Positions 8,060 to 17,427 of a stretch of DNA of 45,068 bases are shown in pieces (the first letter of the stretch is position 1; each line of letters starts with the position of its first letter). The DNA is from Alphaproteobacteria bacterium (lineage in GTDB: Bacteria; Pseudomonadota; Alphaproteobacteria; JAJTHO01; CANGXP01), in the NCBI GenBank assembly GCA_947457935.1, contig CANGXP010000010.1, positions 1-45,068 of the forward strand, in the 5' to 3' direction. The notes under the pieces were generated by a model. The model was not told the origin of the DNA, ran no database searches, and was given only the letters and a program-made list of their open reading frames with translations. A program made the position numbers and the translations under genes.

Positions 8060-9025
8060 TTAAGCCTTTGGAAACGGCTTACGCGTAAAATTATGATGTG
8101 CCTCAATAAAGCGGCTTGTACCTGTAAGGGATCGCATCACAATCGAATGCGTCATCATGCCGTTGTCCGTGCGACGCACCCCTCGCAATAACGGGCCATC
8201 TGTTACACCCGTTGCCGCGAACATAATATCATCGCCGTGCGCTAAATCATGGTGACTATAAACACGGTTAAAGTCTGTAATGCCCTGTTTCGTTGCCCGT
8301 TTTTTCTCATCATCATTACGGAACAGTAAACGCCCCTGCATTTGCCCACCGATGCATGACAAGGCAGCCGCTGCAAGCACCCCTTCAGGCGCACCGCCAC
8401 TCCCCATGTATAAATCAACACCGCTATTAGGTTGCGCTGTCGCAATAACCGCACTTACATCCCCATCTTGAATCAGCATAATACGACTGCCAACTTCGCG
8501 CACTTTTGCAATAATTTCTTCATGCCGTGTGCGATTAAGGATGCACACTACCAATTCTTCCACACTCACTTTTTTTGCTTTGGCAAGATTGCGCAAATTT
8601 TCTGCGGGAGAGGCATCAATCATCACCAAATCATCAGGCAGGCCACCACCCACCGCAATTTTGTCCATGTACACATCAGGCGCTGCCAAGAACCCACCCT
8701 TGGTGGTCATGGCAATAACAGTCATGGCGTTATAGCCGCCCTGTGCGGTAATGGTTGTGCCCTCTAACGGATCAAGGGCAATATCCAGCTCAGGACCTTT
8801 ACCCGTGCCCACCTGTTCACCAATATACAGCATCGGCGCTTCATCACGTTCGCCTTCCCCAATCACCACAGTGCCCCGAATATCAAGGCCATTGAGCGCG
8901 GTTCGCATCGCGTCCACAGCCGCTTGATCCGCCGCTTTTTCATCACCCCTGCCCATCCAACGGGTTGATGCCAACGCCGCCCATTCGGTCACGCGTACGG
9001 TTTCAAGTGCTAAGTTTCTGTCCAT
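8060..9025 (-). CDS. glpX: Class II fructose-1,6-bisphosphatase
   Basis: GlpX hydrolyses fructose-1,6-bisphosphate to fructose-6-phosphate, the committed gluconeogenic step. The 321-residue protein shows the class II signatures TRWMGRGDEKAADQAAVDAMR, VVIGEGERDEAPMLYIGE, LDIALDPLEGTT and GSGGAPEGVLAAAALSCIGG. The start at 9025 (MDRNLALETVR) is preferred because AGGAG lies 6-7 nt upstream; Met codons further up are not preceded by such a site. Its position upstream of ppdK suggests both serve growth on organic acids or acetate. A class I FBPase is not seen here. Confidence 0.95.
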   Translation of the reverse strand: MDRNLALETVRVTEWAALASTRWMGRGDEKAADQAAVDAMRTALNGLDIRGTVVIGEGERDEAPMLYIGEQVGTGKGPELDIALDPLEGTTITAQGGYNAMTVIAMTTKGGFLAAPDVYMDKIAVGGGLPDDLVMIDASPAENLRNLAKAKKVSVEELVVCILNRTRHEEIIAKVREVGSRIMLIQDGDVSAVIATAQPNSGVDLYMGSGGAPEGVLAAAALSCIGGQMQGRLLFRNDDEKKRATKQGITDFNRVYSHHDLAHGDDIMFAATGVTDGPLLRGVRRTDNGMMTHSIVMRSLTGTSRFIEAHHNFTRKPFPKA

Positions 9026-9172
9026 GATTGCTCCTGTTTCTGACATGCGTATACAAACCTCTGCTGCTCTGCACAACAGATTTTTTAGGCATATCAATTT
9101 TTTGTATATTTTAACTGTACAACAATTATCGTAAAAAGGCAATACTCGCGCAAAGATTTTTTATTTGTTGCA

Positions 9173-10390
9173 ATGCAACCAAAATTAGCATTTCTTCAAT
9201 ATATCATGCTGTATTCTCCCCCCATGCCCTACACCGCCCCTGATCTCACAAGATGTACAATTTTGCTCATCGAAGATGATAGACTCAATCGCCTTTTGTT
9301 GCGAGAAATTTTCATCCAACATGGCTTCCTTAACATCCTTGAAGCCGCCGATGGACAAGAAGGTATTGAGAAAACTGAAGGGTATAATCCTGATTTAGTG
9401 GTACTTGATATTATGATGCCCAAGGTAAGCGGGCTTGAATATTGTATGCACATCAGAGAGCAAGAAAAATTCCGTCACCTGCCCATTTTAGTACAAACAG
9501 CGTTGGCAGATAGCAATCATAAAGCCATGGTTTTCTCCCATGGCGCAACAGACTATATCAGCAAGCCGCTTGACCCAAGCGAGTTGATAGCACGCGCAAA
9601 AGTCCATCTAGAACATCAATACAACATCAAACAACTGCAAGCCTATCAAACACGCTTGGCAAAAGAATTTGCGGCAGCTCAAACCATGCAACAATTCCTC
9701 TTGCCTAATGACACTGAGCTTGAATTGGTGCGAACACGGTACGCGATTAATCTAGAACATCATTTTCAAACATGCTCAGAATTAGGGGGAGATTTTTGGG
9801 GTATAACGCCGCTATCCCCCTCAACATTCAGCATTTACTGTGTGGATTTTGCAGGGCACGGCTTAGATGCCGCACTCAATACCTTCCGCCTTCACACACT
9901 CATGCACGAACATCTCAATACAACAGGTAATGCAGGCGATTACCTTGCCTTACTTAATAAAAAACTTTGCGCGCTGTTACCGCTAGAGCAATTTGCCACG
10001 ATGTTTTATGCTGTTGTTGATACCGAAAAGGATACCTTGCGTTACAGCAGTGCAGGTAGCCCCCCCCCGTTTGTTTTTTATAAAAATCTCGCCATGCCCC
10101 TTGAATCTAGCGGACTTCCACTCGGTATTGTTGAGAGCGCAGAATACCCCACATTTGAAATTCCGTTTAATGTCGATGATGCTCTGTTACTCTACAGCGA
10201 TAGCCTTGTTGAAAGCCGCAATCCACAAGGGAATGCGTGGCAAGAAAAAGATATTATCGCGCATCTTAAAAACGAATTGCGCACCAAAAACTGCAAACAA
10301 ACATTCCAAGATTTACTCAATCATTTCGACGAGCAATTCGGGACAAATCTGCATGATGATTTAACGCTTGCGTTGCTACAACGACACTGA
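9173..10390 (+). CDS. Response regulator with PP2C-type (RsbU/SpoIIE) phosphatase domain
   Basis: A receiver domain (about residues 28-150) shows ILLIEDDRLNR, the phospho-acceptor Asp79 in LVVLDIMMP, and GATDYISKPLDP. It is followed by a linker and a PPM/PP2C phosphatase domain with GGDFWGITP, VDFAGHGLDAAL, SSAGSPPPFVF, LYSDSLVESRN and HDDLTLALL. Such proteins usually dephosphorylate an anti-sigma-factor antagonist in a partner-switching pathway. No antagonist or anti-sigma gene is adjacent. Met codons at 9206 and 9224 are alternative starts, and none has a clear Shine-Dalgarno. A C9 run lies at 10060-10068. Its 3' end overlaps the convergent histidine kinase by 15 nt. Confidence 0.9.
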   Translation: MQPKLAFLQYIMLYSPPMPYTAPDLTRCTILLIEDDRLNRLLLREIFIQHGFLNILEAADGQEGIEKTEGYNPDLVVLDIMMPKVSGLEYCMHIREQEKFRHLPILVQTALADSNHKAMVFSHGATDYISKPLDPSELIARAKVHLEHQYNIKQLQAYQTRLAKEFAAAQTMQQFLLPNDTELELVRTRYAINLEHHFQTCSELGGDFWGITPLSPSTFSIYCVDFAGHGLDAALNTFRLHTLMHEHLNTTGNAGDYLALLNKKLCALLPLEQFATMFYAVVDTEKDTLRYSSAGSPPPFVFYKNLAMPLESSGLPLGIVESAEYPTFEIPFNVDDALLLYSDSLVESRNPQGNAWQEKDIIAHLKNELRTKNCKQTFQDLLNHFDEQFGTNLHDDLTLALLQRH

Positions 10391-12253
10391 CAAAGCTTTT
10401 TCATATTCTGGTCTGACCTTTGAAAGCTCGTCACTCAGTTTTGCAATCAAAGCCGAACATTCTTGATGATTAAAAGGCTTTAAGGCATCTGCCTGCATTT
10501 CTAATTGTGCAGCAATTTCGCCCATCGCTATCGCCCCTAATTGTTGGCTCGCTGATTTTAATGTATGCGCCGTCAGCCTGAACATGCCCACATCATCTTG
10601 CGCCAAACTATCCTCTAAGATCACCAAAGAGCGCAAGACATCTTCAAAAAACCACGTCACCATGAGAGATAGTTTTTCCTCGCTTAGCGCTTGACGCAAC
10701 GTCTCAATACTGTTTTTATCAAAATTTCCGTTGTCAGCGTGTTCTGTCGTTTTCTCTGGAATGACCGCATCCTCATTAGCAACAGACACCCACCTCGCCA
10801 GCACCCCCTGTAAACCCTGCTTATTATAAGGCTTCGTGAGAAAATCATCCATGCCCGCTTCTAGGCATCGCTGTTTGTTTCCCACCATCGCACTGGCTGT
10901 GAGCGCAACAATCGGTAAGCGAGGCAAACCCTGTTCTGCCTCTTTTTGTCGCAATAGTCGTGTTGCTTCAAAACCATCTAAAACGGGCATTTGGCAGTCC
11001 ATCAACACCAAATCATAGTTTTTCTGATGCACTTGGTCTAACAGCAACGCGCCATTTTCCACAAAATCAACGGCCATGCCTAATTGCTTCAGAATTTCTT
11101 CCAAATAGGCTTGGTTAATACGGTTGTCTTCCGCGCACAAAATGCTGATACCTTCATAATGCAGAGGGGAAGATTCTAAGCACACTATGCTTTTTGAACG
11201 GGGTGCCTCTGCAAGAGCGGCAGGGAACCGCATAGAAAAGGTTGCACCTTGTCCCAACACACTTTTTGCATAAATATTGCCGCCCATCAGGGTTGCCAAC
11301 TGCTTGCAAATTGACAAACCAAGCCCCGTCCCGCCAAATTTTCGTGTTGTTGACGTATCACCTTGCGTAAATTTATTAAAAATCACTTCCAGTTTATCTT
11401 CTGGAATACCAATACCTGTGTCCTCTACCGAAATTTTTATAATAACCCTATTTTCTCCCTCCAAACTGTGACCCAAGTTAATGGAGATGCGCCCTTGTTC
11501 GGTAAATTTCAGCGCATTCCCAACCAAGTTGTTGATAATCTGCCGAATGCGTACGGGGTCTGCAAGAATCCATTGCGGGAAATCTGCCCCCTTCATTTTT
11601 TCTAAAACAATCCCCTTTTGCATCGCTTTAGGGGCATAGAGCGCAATGCTCTCATTACAAATTTGCTCCACATCACACGCAATCGGGTGAAGCTCTAATT
11701 TCCCCGCTTCTATTTTTGAAAAATCAAGAATATCATTCAGCAATTCAAGCAAATTATCTGCTGATTGCGACACTTTCAACGCAAAATCGCGCTGTTTCTG
11801 ATCCAATGTTGTTTCTAACAGCAATTCTGTCATACCGATAATGCCATGCATGGGCGTGCGAATCTCGTGGCTCATCATGGCAAGAAAATCTGATTTTGCT
11901 TTGCTGGCATCATCCGCAAAGCGACGTTGTTTTTCTTTTGATTTCAGTGAAAAACGAAACAACAATAGCGCCAACACAAACAACACCGCATAAAAACCCA
12001 TCTCCTGTGTTCGATGTCGCCCCTCGGTTTGTTGTGCTCCTGCCAAATAAGAGTAATCTTGCTGAACAACAGGAGTGCGTGCGCGTTTCAGAGAAGAAGC
12101 ACTGGGCGCATCAGCGGCGTGATGATGTATTCCGTTTACATATGCCTTATGATGCAACACGCCATTATGTAAAAAGGCATTCTGAAACAGTAAGAGCAAG
12201 GCAGCAACAAGGCTTGCGAGGGCAAAAATGAATTTGAAAGACTGAGGAAGCAT
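10376..12253 (-). CDS. Hybrid sensor histidine kinase with REC and Hpt domains
   Basis: This is a 625-residue membrane-bound hybrid kinase. Two hydrophobic segments (about residues 7-25 and 86-101) frame a short ~60-residue His-rich outer loop (GVLHHKAYVNGIHHHAADAP). HisKA follows with the phosphorylated His129 in MMSHEIRTPMHG, then HATPase_c (NNLVGNALKFTEQG, VEDTGIGIPEDK, FGGTGLGLSICKQL), a receiver domain (LCAEDNRINQ, LVLMDCQMPVLDGFEATR, MDDFLTKPYN) and a C-terminal Hpt domain (LTAHTLKSASQQLG). The architecture resembles BarA-like kinases with an internal phosphorelay. It converges on the receiver/PP2C gene, which may be its partner; that is inference from proximity only. Confidence 0.93.
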   Translation of the reverse strand: MLPQSFKFIFALASLVAALLLLFQNAFLHNGVLHHKAYVNGIHHHAADAPSASSLKRARTPVVQQDYSYLAGAQQTEGRHRTQEMGFYAVLFVLALLLFRFSLKSKEKQRRFADDASKAKSDFLAMMSHEIRTPMHGIIGMTELLLETTLDQKQRDFALKVSQSADNLLELLNDILDFSKIEAGKLELHPIACDVEQICNESIALYAPKAMQKGIVLEKMKGADFPQWILADPVRIRQIINNLVGNALKFTEQGRISINLGHSLEGENRVIIKISVEDTGIGIPEDKLEVIFNKFTQGDTSTTRKFGGTGLGLSICKQLATLMGGNIYAKSVLGQGATFSMRFPAALAEAPRSKSIVCLESSPLHYEGISILCAEDNRINQAYLEEILKQLGMAVDFVENGALLLDQVHQKNYDLVLMDCQMPVLDGFEATRLLRQKEAEQGLPRLPIVALTASAMVGNKQRCLEAGMDDFLTKPYNKQGLQGVLARWVSVANEDAVIPEKTTEHADNGNFDKNSIETLRQALSEEKLSLMVTWFFEDVLRSLVILEDSLAQDDVGMFRLTAHTLKSASQQLGAIAMGEIAAQLEMQADALKPFNHQECSALIAKLSDELSKVRPEYEKALSVSL

Positions 12254-12327
12254 ACATCTATAGTTGCAATCACAATAGAATGTAGCTTTATCAAGAAAAT
12301 CTTAACACAGCCTAAACAAAATGAAAT

Positions 12328-14127
12328 TTAGTATTTCACCGCAACATAACTCCCTGGTGCCGCCTCGATCGCTTTCAAGCCACCCTTGCCAACCTCACGG
12401 GCGGGCACTTTAGTATTGCTTTGCTTTTCGATCCACTTTTGCCAATGCGGCCACCATGAGCCGTCTGTTTTTGTGGCGGTTTTAAGCCATGCATCAGGGC
12501 TTTTCTCTTGCTTGCCACCGCTCCAATAGCAATATTTTTGCTTGGCGGGCGGGTTAATAACGCCCGCAATGTGCCCCGATCCTGCCAAACAGAATGTCAC
12601 ATCACCTTTATACAACTGCGTTGCGGTATAGGTGGTTTTCCACGGCGCAATATGATCCTCGATAGTTGACAGCAAGAAAGACGGCGTTTCGATGATGGAG
12701 ACATCAATCGGCACATCTTTCAGGGTAATCCCGCCCTTTTTAATCAGCAAATTCTTCTGATACATATTCCGCAAGTAGAAGCTGTGCATTTTTGCGGGCA
12801 AACGGGTTGAATCGCTGTTCCAATAGAGCAAGTCAAACGGGAATGGCTCATTCCCCAATAGGTAATTATTGACAACAAAAGACCAAATCAAATCGTTAGA
12901 GCGGAGCATATTAAACGTGCTCGCCATCTCAGATCCTTCAAGGTAGCCCTTCTTATTCATTTTTTCTTCGAGTGCGCCAATTTGCTCGTCATCAATAAAA
13001 ATGCCTAATTCCCCTGGTTCGCTGAAATCCACTAAGGTAGTAAAATACGTCGCGCTTTTAATACGCGTATCTTTTTTCACCGTCATATAGGCAAGCATGG
13101 CAGAGAGCAGTGTCCCACCAAGGCAATAGCCAATCGCGTTGACTTCTTTTTCACCCGTTGCTTTCTCAATTTGTTCCAGCGCGGTAAGAGGCCCCAACGT
13201 CATGTAGTCTTCAAACGTAATGTTTGCATGGCTTTCATTGGGGTTTGCCCAAGAAAGAATAAACACCGTGTGCCCTTGATCAACTGCCCACTTGATGAAA
13301 GAATTTTTGTCTTGTAAATCAAGGATGTAATATTTGTTAATCCATGGCGGAATAATCATCAACGGGCGTTTAAACGCGTCTTTTGTTGTTGGCTCATATT
13401 GAATGAGCTGCATCAAATTATTTTGGAAAACAACTTTTCCCTTGGTGAGCGCAATGTTTTTGCCCATCGCAAACGCATCGTAATCCGTCATGCTGATAGC
13501 GATCTTGCCTTTGCCGCGCTCTAAATCTTCCAGCATATTTTCTAAGCCACGCAGCAAATTTTCTCCGCCCGTTTCAATGGTTAGACGAAGCACTTCTGGG
13601 TTTGTTGCGACAAAGTTACTTGGCGACATCGCATCAATAAATTGGCGTGTGTAAAAATCAACTTTTTGCGCATCTTTTGCCGTTAAGCCGTCAACGTCTT
13701 GCACAGTTGAACGAATCCACCGCGCTGTAAGCAAGTAAGACTGTTTAATAAAATCAAACACCGCGCTTTCCTGCCATGCGGGGTCACTAAAGCGTTTATC
13801 GCCTTTAATAGGCTCAATCACGGGTTCCGACTCTCCGCCAAAGAAGCGCATGGTGGAATTGCGCCACAAATCTATGTAATTTTGCCACAATTCTAACTGT
13901 GCTTGATACACTTTTACAGGGTCTGACATCAACTTTGTTGTCATCTCCATAAACGCTTTAGCGATGTTCAGGGGATCAGCATTCGTGCTCATGCCTTGGG
14001 GATCTTGCTGTTGGCGCGCCAGAAAATCCGCAACGATTTTTTGACTATGCACCGCGATTTCGGACAACTTCCGAGATAAAACAACGGGGTCAGGGGTATT
14101 AGGATTGTTATCAGCGGGATTGGTCAT
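12328..14127 (-). CDS. phaC: Class I poly(3-hydroxyalkanoate) synthase
   Basis: PhaC polymerises (R)-3-hydroxyacyl-CoA into PHA storage granules. The 599-residue length and N-terminal PhaC_N region (FMEMTTKLMSDPVKVYQAQLELWQ) fit class I enzymes. The alpha/beta hydrolase core carries PLMIIPPWINKYYILDL, the lipase-box-like GYCLGG with nucleophile Cys335, and C-terminal His in AGSGHIAGVINPP. Neither phaA/phaB nor a phasin gene is adjacent, so the precursor pathway must be encoded elsewhere. The region 12254-12327 between it and the kinase gene shows no clear promoter. Confidence 0.96.
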   Translation of the reverse strand: MTNPADNNPNTPDPVVLSRKLSEIAVHSQKIVADFLARQQQDPQGMSTNADPLNIAKAFMEMTTKLMSDPVKVYQAQLELWQNYIDLWRNSTMRFFGGESEPVIEPIKGDKRFSDPAWQESAVFDFIKQSYLLTARWIRSTVQDVDGLTAKDAQKVDFYTRQFIDAMSPSNFVATNPEVLRLTIETGGENLLRGLENMLEDLERGKGKIAISMTDYDAFAMGKNIALTKGKVVFQNNLMQLIQYEPTTKDAFKRPLMIIPPWINKYYILDLQDKNSFIKWAVDQGHTVFILSWANPNESHANITFEDYMTLGPLTALEQIEKATGEKEVNAIGYCLGGTLLSAMLAYMTVKKDTRIKSATYFTTLVDFSEPGELGIFIDDEQIGALEEKMNKKGYLEGSEMASTFNMLRSNDLIWSFVVNNYLLGNEPFPFDLLYWNSDSTRLPAKMHSFYLRNMYQKNLLIKKGGITLKDVPIDVSIIETPSFLLSTIEDHIAPWKTTYTATQLYKGDVTFCLAGSGHIAGVINPPAKQKYCYWSGGKQEKSPDAWLKTATKTDGSWWPHWQKWIEKQSNTKVPAREVGKGGLKAIEAAPGSYVAVKY

Positions 14128-14206
14128 CGTTTGTACCTTATTATAGTTTTATTATGCTGAGAGCATGCGCTTAGTACCCTGAAAAAATCATTAAGGCAAT
14201 ACAGCA

Positions 14207-15298
14207 TCATTGCAACACTATTTCCGAGAGGATTTTTGCCGTTAAGGGCGTGAGCAAAATCCCATGCCGATAATGCCCCACCGCCAACAGCAAATTCTCA
14301 ATCGGGGTTTTGCCTAAAATCGGCGCATCATCCAGCGTTCCAGGGCGAAGACCTGCCCATGTCTCAACAATCGGATATTCATCAAGGGCAGGCAGCACCG
14401 CCCACGCCGCTTCAATGAGTTGCCGCATCCCGCCAAAGGTAATTTGTGTGTTAAAGCCTTTTTCTTCCAGCGTCGCGCCAATCAGTAATCGCCCATCAAG
14501 ACGCGGCACCATGTATATCTCAGGGCTACGCACCACATGCCGAATGAGCGGATGTGCCGCATCCATTTGCACACACAGCATTTGCCCTTTCACAGGGCGC
14601 ACGGGCACAGGCATCGGGAAATTTTGCCCCAATAGCTGTTTTGTCCACGCGCCTGTTGTGACGATGACGGTATCAAAATTTTCAATACCTGCGGTTGTTT
14701 CAACCCCTGTAACCGTTGAGTTTTTCTGGGTAAAATTGAGAATATTTGTGTGCTCTCGAATAATGCCGCCAGCGTTGCGCACCGCTATTTCTAGGGCTTT
14801 TGCAAGCTTACGATTATCCACCTGATGATCATCCGCGCTATAAATACCCCCCTGCACGCTACGACCTAAATAGGGTTCTCTCTCGCGGCATTCAGCGGCG
14901 GACAACCATATCATTTGTAGTCCTAAACTGTCCAAATAGGTATATCTGTCGCGGATATGGCGCAACTGATCGCCATCCATCGCCACTTCCAGCGTGCCTT
15001 CTGTGCGATAATCAACAGACATGCCGCTTGCCGCTTCGAGCTCCCCTGCAAAATCTTGCCACAACGCCTTTGACTGTAACAAAAAATTCAACAGGATTTC
15101 TTCACTGGGTTCAGCCTCAATTTGTGGTGCTAACATGCCCGCTGCGGCGTGTGTTGCGCCACGTGCAAGGGTATTTCTCTCAAAAATTGTAACATTTACA
15201 TTCGCTTGCAATAAGCGCCATGCGATGCTAAGTCCTATCACCCCGCCACCTATAACGGCGCAATGCTTTTTTATTTTTGGGATTGTGATGATTTTCAT
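14207..15298 (-). CDS. thiO: FAD-dependent glycine oxidase, ThiO-like
   Basis: ThiO oxidises glycine to dehydroglycine for the thiazole ring of thiamine. The 363-residue protein starts with a Rossmann FAD motif (CAVIGGGVIGLSIAWRLL, then NVTIFERN), contains GATHAAAGMLAPQ, and has ThiO-typical C-terminal segments: WAGLRPGTLDDAPILG and GHYRHGILLTPLTA. Other DAO-family oxidases share the fold, so the thiamine role is likely rather than certain. No other thiazole genes (thiS, thiG, thiE) are adjacent; tenA at 28 kb is the only other thiamine-related gene in the window. Confidence 0.8.
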   Translation of the reverse strand: MKIITIPKIKKHCAVIGGGVIGLSIAWRLLQANVNVTIFERNTLARGATHAAAGMLAPQIEAEPSEEILLNFLLQSKALWQDFAGELEAASGMSVDYRTEGTLEVAMDGDQLRHIRDRYTYLDSLGLQMIWLSAAECREREPYLGRSVQGGIYSADDHQVDNRKLAKALEIAVRNAGGIIREHTNILNFTQKNSTVTGVETTAGIENFDTVIVTTGAWTKQLLGQNFPMPVPVRPVKGQMLCVQMDAAHPLIRHVVRSPEIYMVPRLDGRLLIGATLEEKGFNTQITFGGMRQLIEAAWAVLPALDEYPIVETWAGLRPGTLDDAPILGKTPIENLLLAVGHYRHGILLTPLTAKILSEIVLQ

Positions 15299-15365
15299 AT
15301 CTAAAAATTATTTTTTATAGTACATTAAATTTTATCAAAACGCTATTTTTGAGGGAGTATTCAGC

Positions 15366-15725
15366 ATGAAGACACCGCATAGTACTGCAGAATATAATAA
15401 AGTAACAGGGGATATGCTTGTTGAACAGTTACAGCAACAGATCAGAGAGCATAACACTCAACAACATGAAGATACCCCGTCAACAAACGACATAACTGCT
15501 CAATTGCGGCAACAAATTTACGAAACTACCATTGCCGCTATGGCTACGGCGACGGGCATATCAGTGCAGGTTATCGCCGAGCCAAAACAACTTGTTGAAG
15601 TGTGGCAACACCGCCTTGTACAGTTAGCTGAACTAGGCTTTGATGAGGCGCAAAGGGAGGACATGCTACGTTCATTTGCAGAAATCTGGTTTGCTGAGGC
15701 TTTATTCGACTCAACCTCCCGCTAA
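15366..15725 (+). CDS. Hypothetical protein, 119 aa
   Basis: I do not recognise this protein. It is soluble and rich in Gln, Thr and Glu, with a predicted helical middle (EQLQQQIREHN; TAQLRQQIYETTIAAMATATG) and a C-terminal helix (EAQREDMLRSFAEIWFAEAL). A good GGGAG Shine-Dalgarno lies at 15354-15358, 7 nt before the ATG, supporting translation. It is alone on the plus strand between thiO and mutT, and its last 15 nt overlap the end of mutT convergently. Confidence 0.65.
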   Translation: MKTPHSTAEYNKVTGDMLVEQLQQQIREHNTQQHEDTPSTNDITAQLRQQIYETTIAAMATATGISVQVIAEPKQLVEVWQHRLVQLAELGFDEAQREDMLRSFAEIWFAEALFDSTSR

Positions 15726-16118
15726 ATACCGCTCCACAACAGGAATAACGGGCAAATCCGCTGGCAACAACTGTATTTTTTTGAGCTTTTCTAACGATAC
15801 CCATTGCAAAGCTTGCGCCTCTTTAGAGTTAACCACCCCTTGCCATTGCCGCACCGCATACAGCGGCATCAGCAAATGAAATTTCGCATAATCAAACGAC
15901 ACAAACGTAAGCGGCGTAAGATGCTGCGGTTTAACGGTGATACCTAACTCCTCCCGCAACTCTCTGATGAGCGCTTGCTCAGGTGTTTCATCCAACTCTA
16001 TTTTCCCACCGGGAAACTCCCAATATCCCGCCCATGACTTAGTGAGTGGGCGTTCACTCACTAAGATATTTTGGTCAGGGTCAATCAATACAGCAGCGGA
16101 GACGAGGACGAGGCGCAT
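15711..16118 (-). CDS. mutT: MutT-type NUDIX hydrolase
   Basis: MutT hydrolyses 8-oxo-dGTP, preventing A:T to C:G transversions. The 135-residue protein carries a full NUDIX box, GGKIELDETPEQALIRELREELGI (split as G-x5-E-x7-REL-x-EELGI), preceded by SWAGYWEFPGG as in true MutT. The ATG overlaps the argJ stop as TAATG, so translation is coupled to argJ; an argJ-mutT pair is common in Alphaproteobacteria. A 28-bp inverted repeat inside (16038-16065) encodes VSERPLTK. Confidence 0.92.
   Translation of the reverse strand: MRLVLVSAAVLIDPDQNILVSERPLTKSWAGYWEFPGGKIELDETPEQALIRELREELGITVKPQHLTPLTFVSFDYAKFHLLMPLYAVRQWQGVVNSKEAQALQWVSLEKLKKIQLLPADLPVIPVVERYLAGG
16038..16065. repeat. Dispersed palindrome, copy 3, with extended arms (in mutT)
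   Basis: Perfect 11-bp arms (cttagtgagtg and cactcactaag) flank a 6-nt centre ggcgtt. The 18-bp core TGAGTGGGCGTTCACTCA at 16043-16060 differs from the family consensus at one position. This copy has the longest perfect arms of the nine. Confidence 0.8.
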
Positions 16119-17341
16119 TAGGAACGGTATCCTGCATTAATGTCAATATAGCGGTGGGTCAAATCACACGTCCACACAGTCGCCTTGCCCTGCCCCACGG
16201 CAACATCCACCTCAATGAGCACATCGCGGGTTTTAAGGTGTGCCGCAACAGGCGTTTCATCATAATTTGGCACACGCGCCCCGTTGGCGGTAATCAGTAC
16301 GCCGCCAATCTTGAGCGTAAACGCGGCAGGGTTAATTTTTTCGCCCGATTTGCCAATCGCGCCAATAATCCGCCCCCAGTTGGCATCACTCGCGGCAAGG
16401 GCGGTTTTCACCAAGGGCGAATTGCCAATGGCAAGCCCGATAATCCGCGCCGCCTTATCGGTTTCCGCCCCTGTAATTTTCAACGTAATCAGCTTTTCCG
16501 CGCCCTCGCCGTCTTTCACAACTTGCAGGGCAAGATCTTGGCAAATATCATTAAGTGTTGACTGTAAAATTGCGAGTGAATGCTCACTCACAGCTATTTG
16601 CTGCACGTTTGTGGCAAAACACAACACGGTATCGTTGGTGGACGTATCGCTATCCACCGTAATGGCATTAAAACTTTTATCGGTTGCCTCTGTAAGCATT
16701 GCTTGGAGGGTTGCTTGCGGAATGGTGGCATCCGTAAAAATATACCCCAGCATGGTTGCCATGTTGGGCGCAATCATCCCTGAACCTTTGGCAAAGCCGT
16801 TAAAGGTGATGGTTTTGCCGTCAATGTCCACCTGCCTTGTTGCCGTTTTGATAAAGGTGTCCGTAGTGCAAATGGCACGGGCTGCTGCTTGCCAGTCCTG
16901 TGTTTTTGTGGCGGCAAAAAGTTGTGGTAATCCGCTAAGGATTTTCTCAAACGGCAATGGCTCGCCAATCACGCCTGTCGAGGACATATAGACTTCATCT
17001 GCCGCACATCCCAATTCCTGTGCTACTGCGCCACAAACGGCTTCTAAGGCATGTTTGCCGTGCGCCCCTGTGTAGGCATTGGCGTTTCCCGCATTCACAA
17101 TCACCGCACGAGCACCTTTACCTGTTTTCAGCGAAGCTCTGCCGTATTCCACAGAAACGGCGGCTGTTTGCGACAACGTGAACACGCCTGCCACGGTGGC
17201 GGGTTTATCAAAGGTTGCCAGCATCACATCAGGACGGTTCTTATAGCGTAACTCTAGCGCGGCTGCGCCAATGTTTACGCCACTTAACGGCGAGAGCGTC
17301 ACGATGGTTTTGGGGGCAAGCGGGGAAAGGGGGAGAGTCAT
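16118..17341 (-). CDS. argJ: Bifunctional glutamate N-acetyltransferase / amino-acid acetyltransferase
   Basis: ArgJ transfers acetyl from N-acetylornithine to glutamate in the recycling arginine pathway, and often also acetylates glutamate from acetyl-CoA. The 407-residue precursor carries the autoproteolysis site KGSGMIAPNMATML, where the Thr of AT-ML becomes the nucleophile of the beta chain. Also seen are FTLSQTAAVSVEY, NAGNANAYTG, SSTGVIGEPLP and the C-terminal YIDINAGYRS. The palindromic leader element TTAATCAGTGATTAA ends 2 nt before the ATG with no obvious Shine-Dalgarno. A dispersed palindrome at 16573-16590 encodes VSEHSLA. Confidence 0.95.
   Translation of the reverse strand: MTLPLSPLAPKTIVTLSPLSGVNIGAAALELRYKNRPDVMLATFDKPATVAGVFTLSQTAAVSVEYGRASLKTGKGARAVIVNAGNANAYTGAHGKHALEAVCGAVAQELGCAADEVYMSSTGVIGEPLPFEKILSGLPQLFAATKTQDWQAAARAICTTDTFIKTATRQVDIDGKTITFNGFAKGSGMIAPNMATMLGYIFTDATIPQATLQAMLTEATDKSFNAITVDSDTSTNDTVLCFATNVQQIAVSEHSLAILQSTLNDICQDLALQVVKDGEGAEKLITLKITGAETDKAARIIGLAIGNSPLVKTALAASDANWGRIIGAIGKSGEKINPAAFTLKIGGVLITANGARVPNYDETPVAAHLKTRDVLIEVDVAVGQGKATVWTCDLTHRYIDINAGYRS
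16573..16590. repeat. Dispersed 18-bp palindrome, copy 4 (in argJ)
   Basis: The plus strand reads CGAGTGAATGCTCACTCA. In argJ it is read as Ser-Glu-His-Ser-Leu, a different frame from the fabI and ackA copies. It lies only about 530 bp from the copy in mutT. Confidence 0.8.
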
Positions 17342-17343
17342 AA

Positions 17344-17358
17344 TTAATCAGTGATTAA
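17344..17358. promoter_or_regulatory. Palindromic leader element upstream of argJ (TTAA-N7-TTAA)
   Basis: TTAATCAGTGATTAA has perfect 7-bp arms around one base. The 23-bp block 17339-17361, including the argJ start codon, is repeated with only the centre base changed before iscX at 28524-28546. TTAA-N7-TTAA is the core of the alphaproteobacterial CtrA site, but this spacing alone is expected about once per window. The site also lies 70 nt upstream of divergent thyX. Confidence 0.5.
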
Positions 17359-17427
17359 AATTTTTAAGGACTTGTGAGTGTCTGCGTATGGTAGTAACCT
17401 CACGCGCCAAACTCAAGGACGAAATGT

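Noticed and set aside
14128-15365. TPP riboswitch for thiO, and one upstream of tenA
   Set aside because: No THI-box (CTGAGA...ACCTGA...GAACC pattern) was seen in the flanking gaps; tenA lies inside an operon 2 nt after iscX.
16284-16991. 235-residue open frame antisense to argJ
   Set aside because: It is opposite conserved ArgJ coding sequence, with no Shine-Dalgarno and no recognisable domain.
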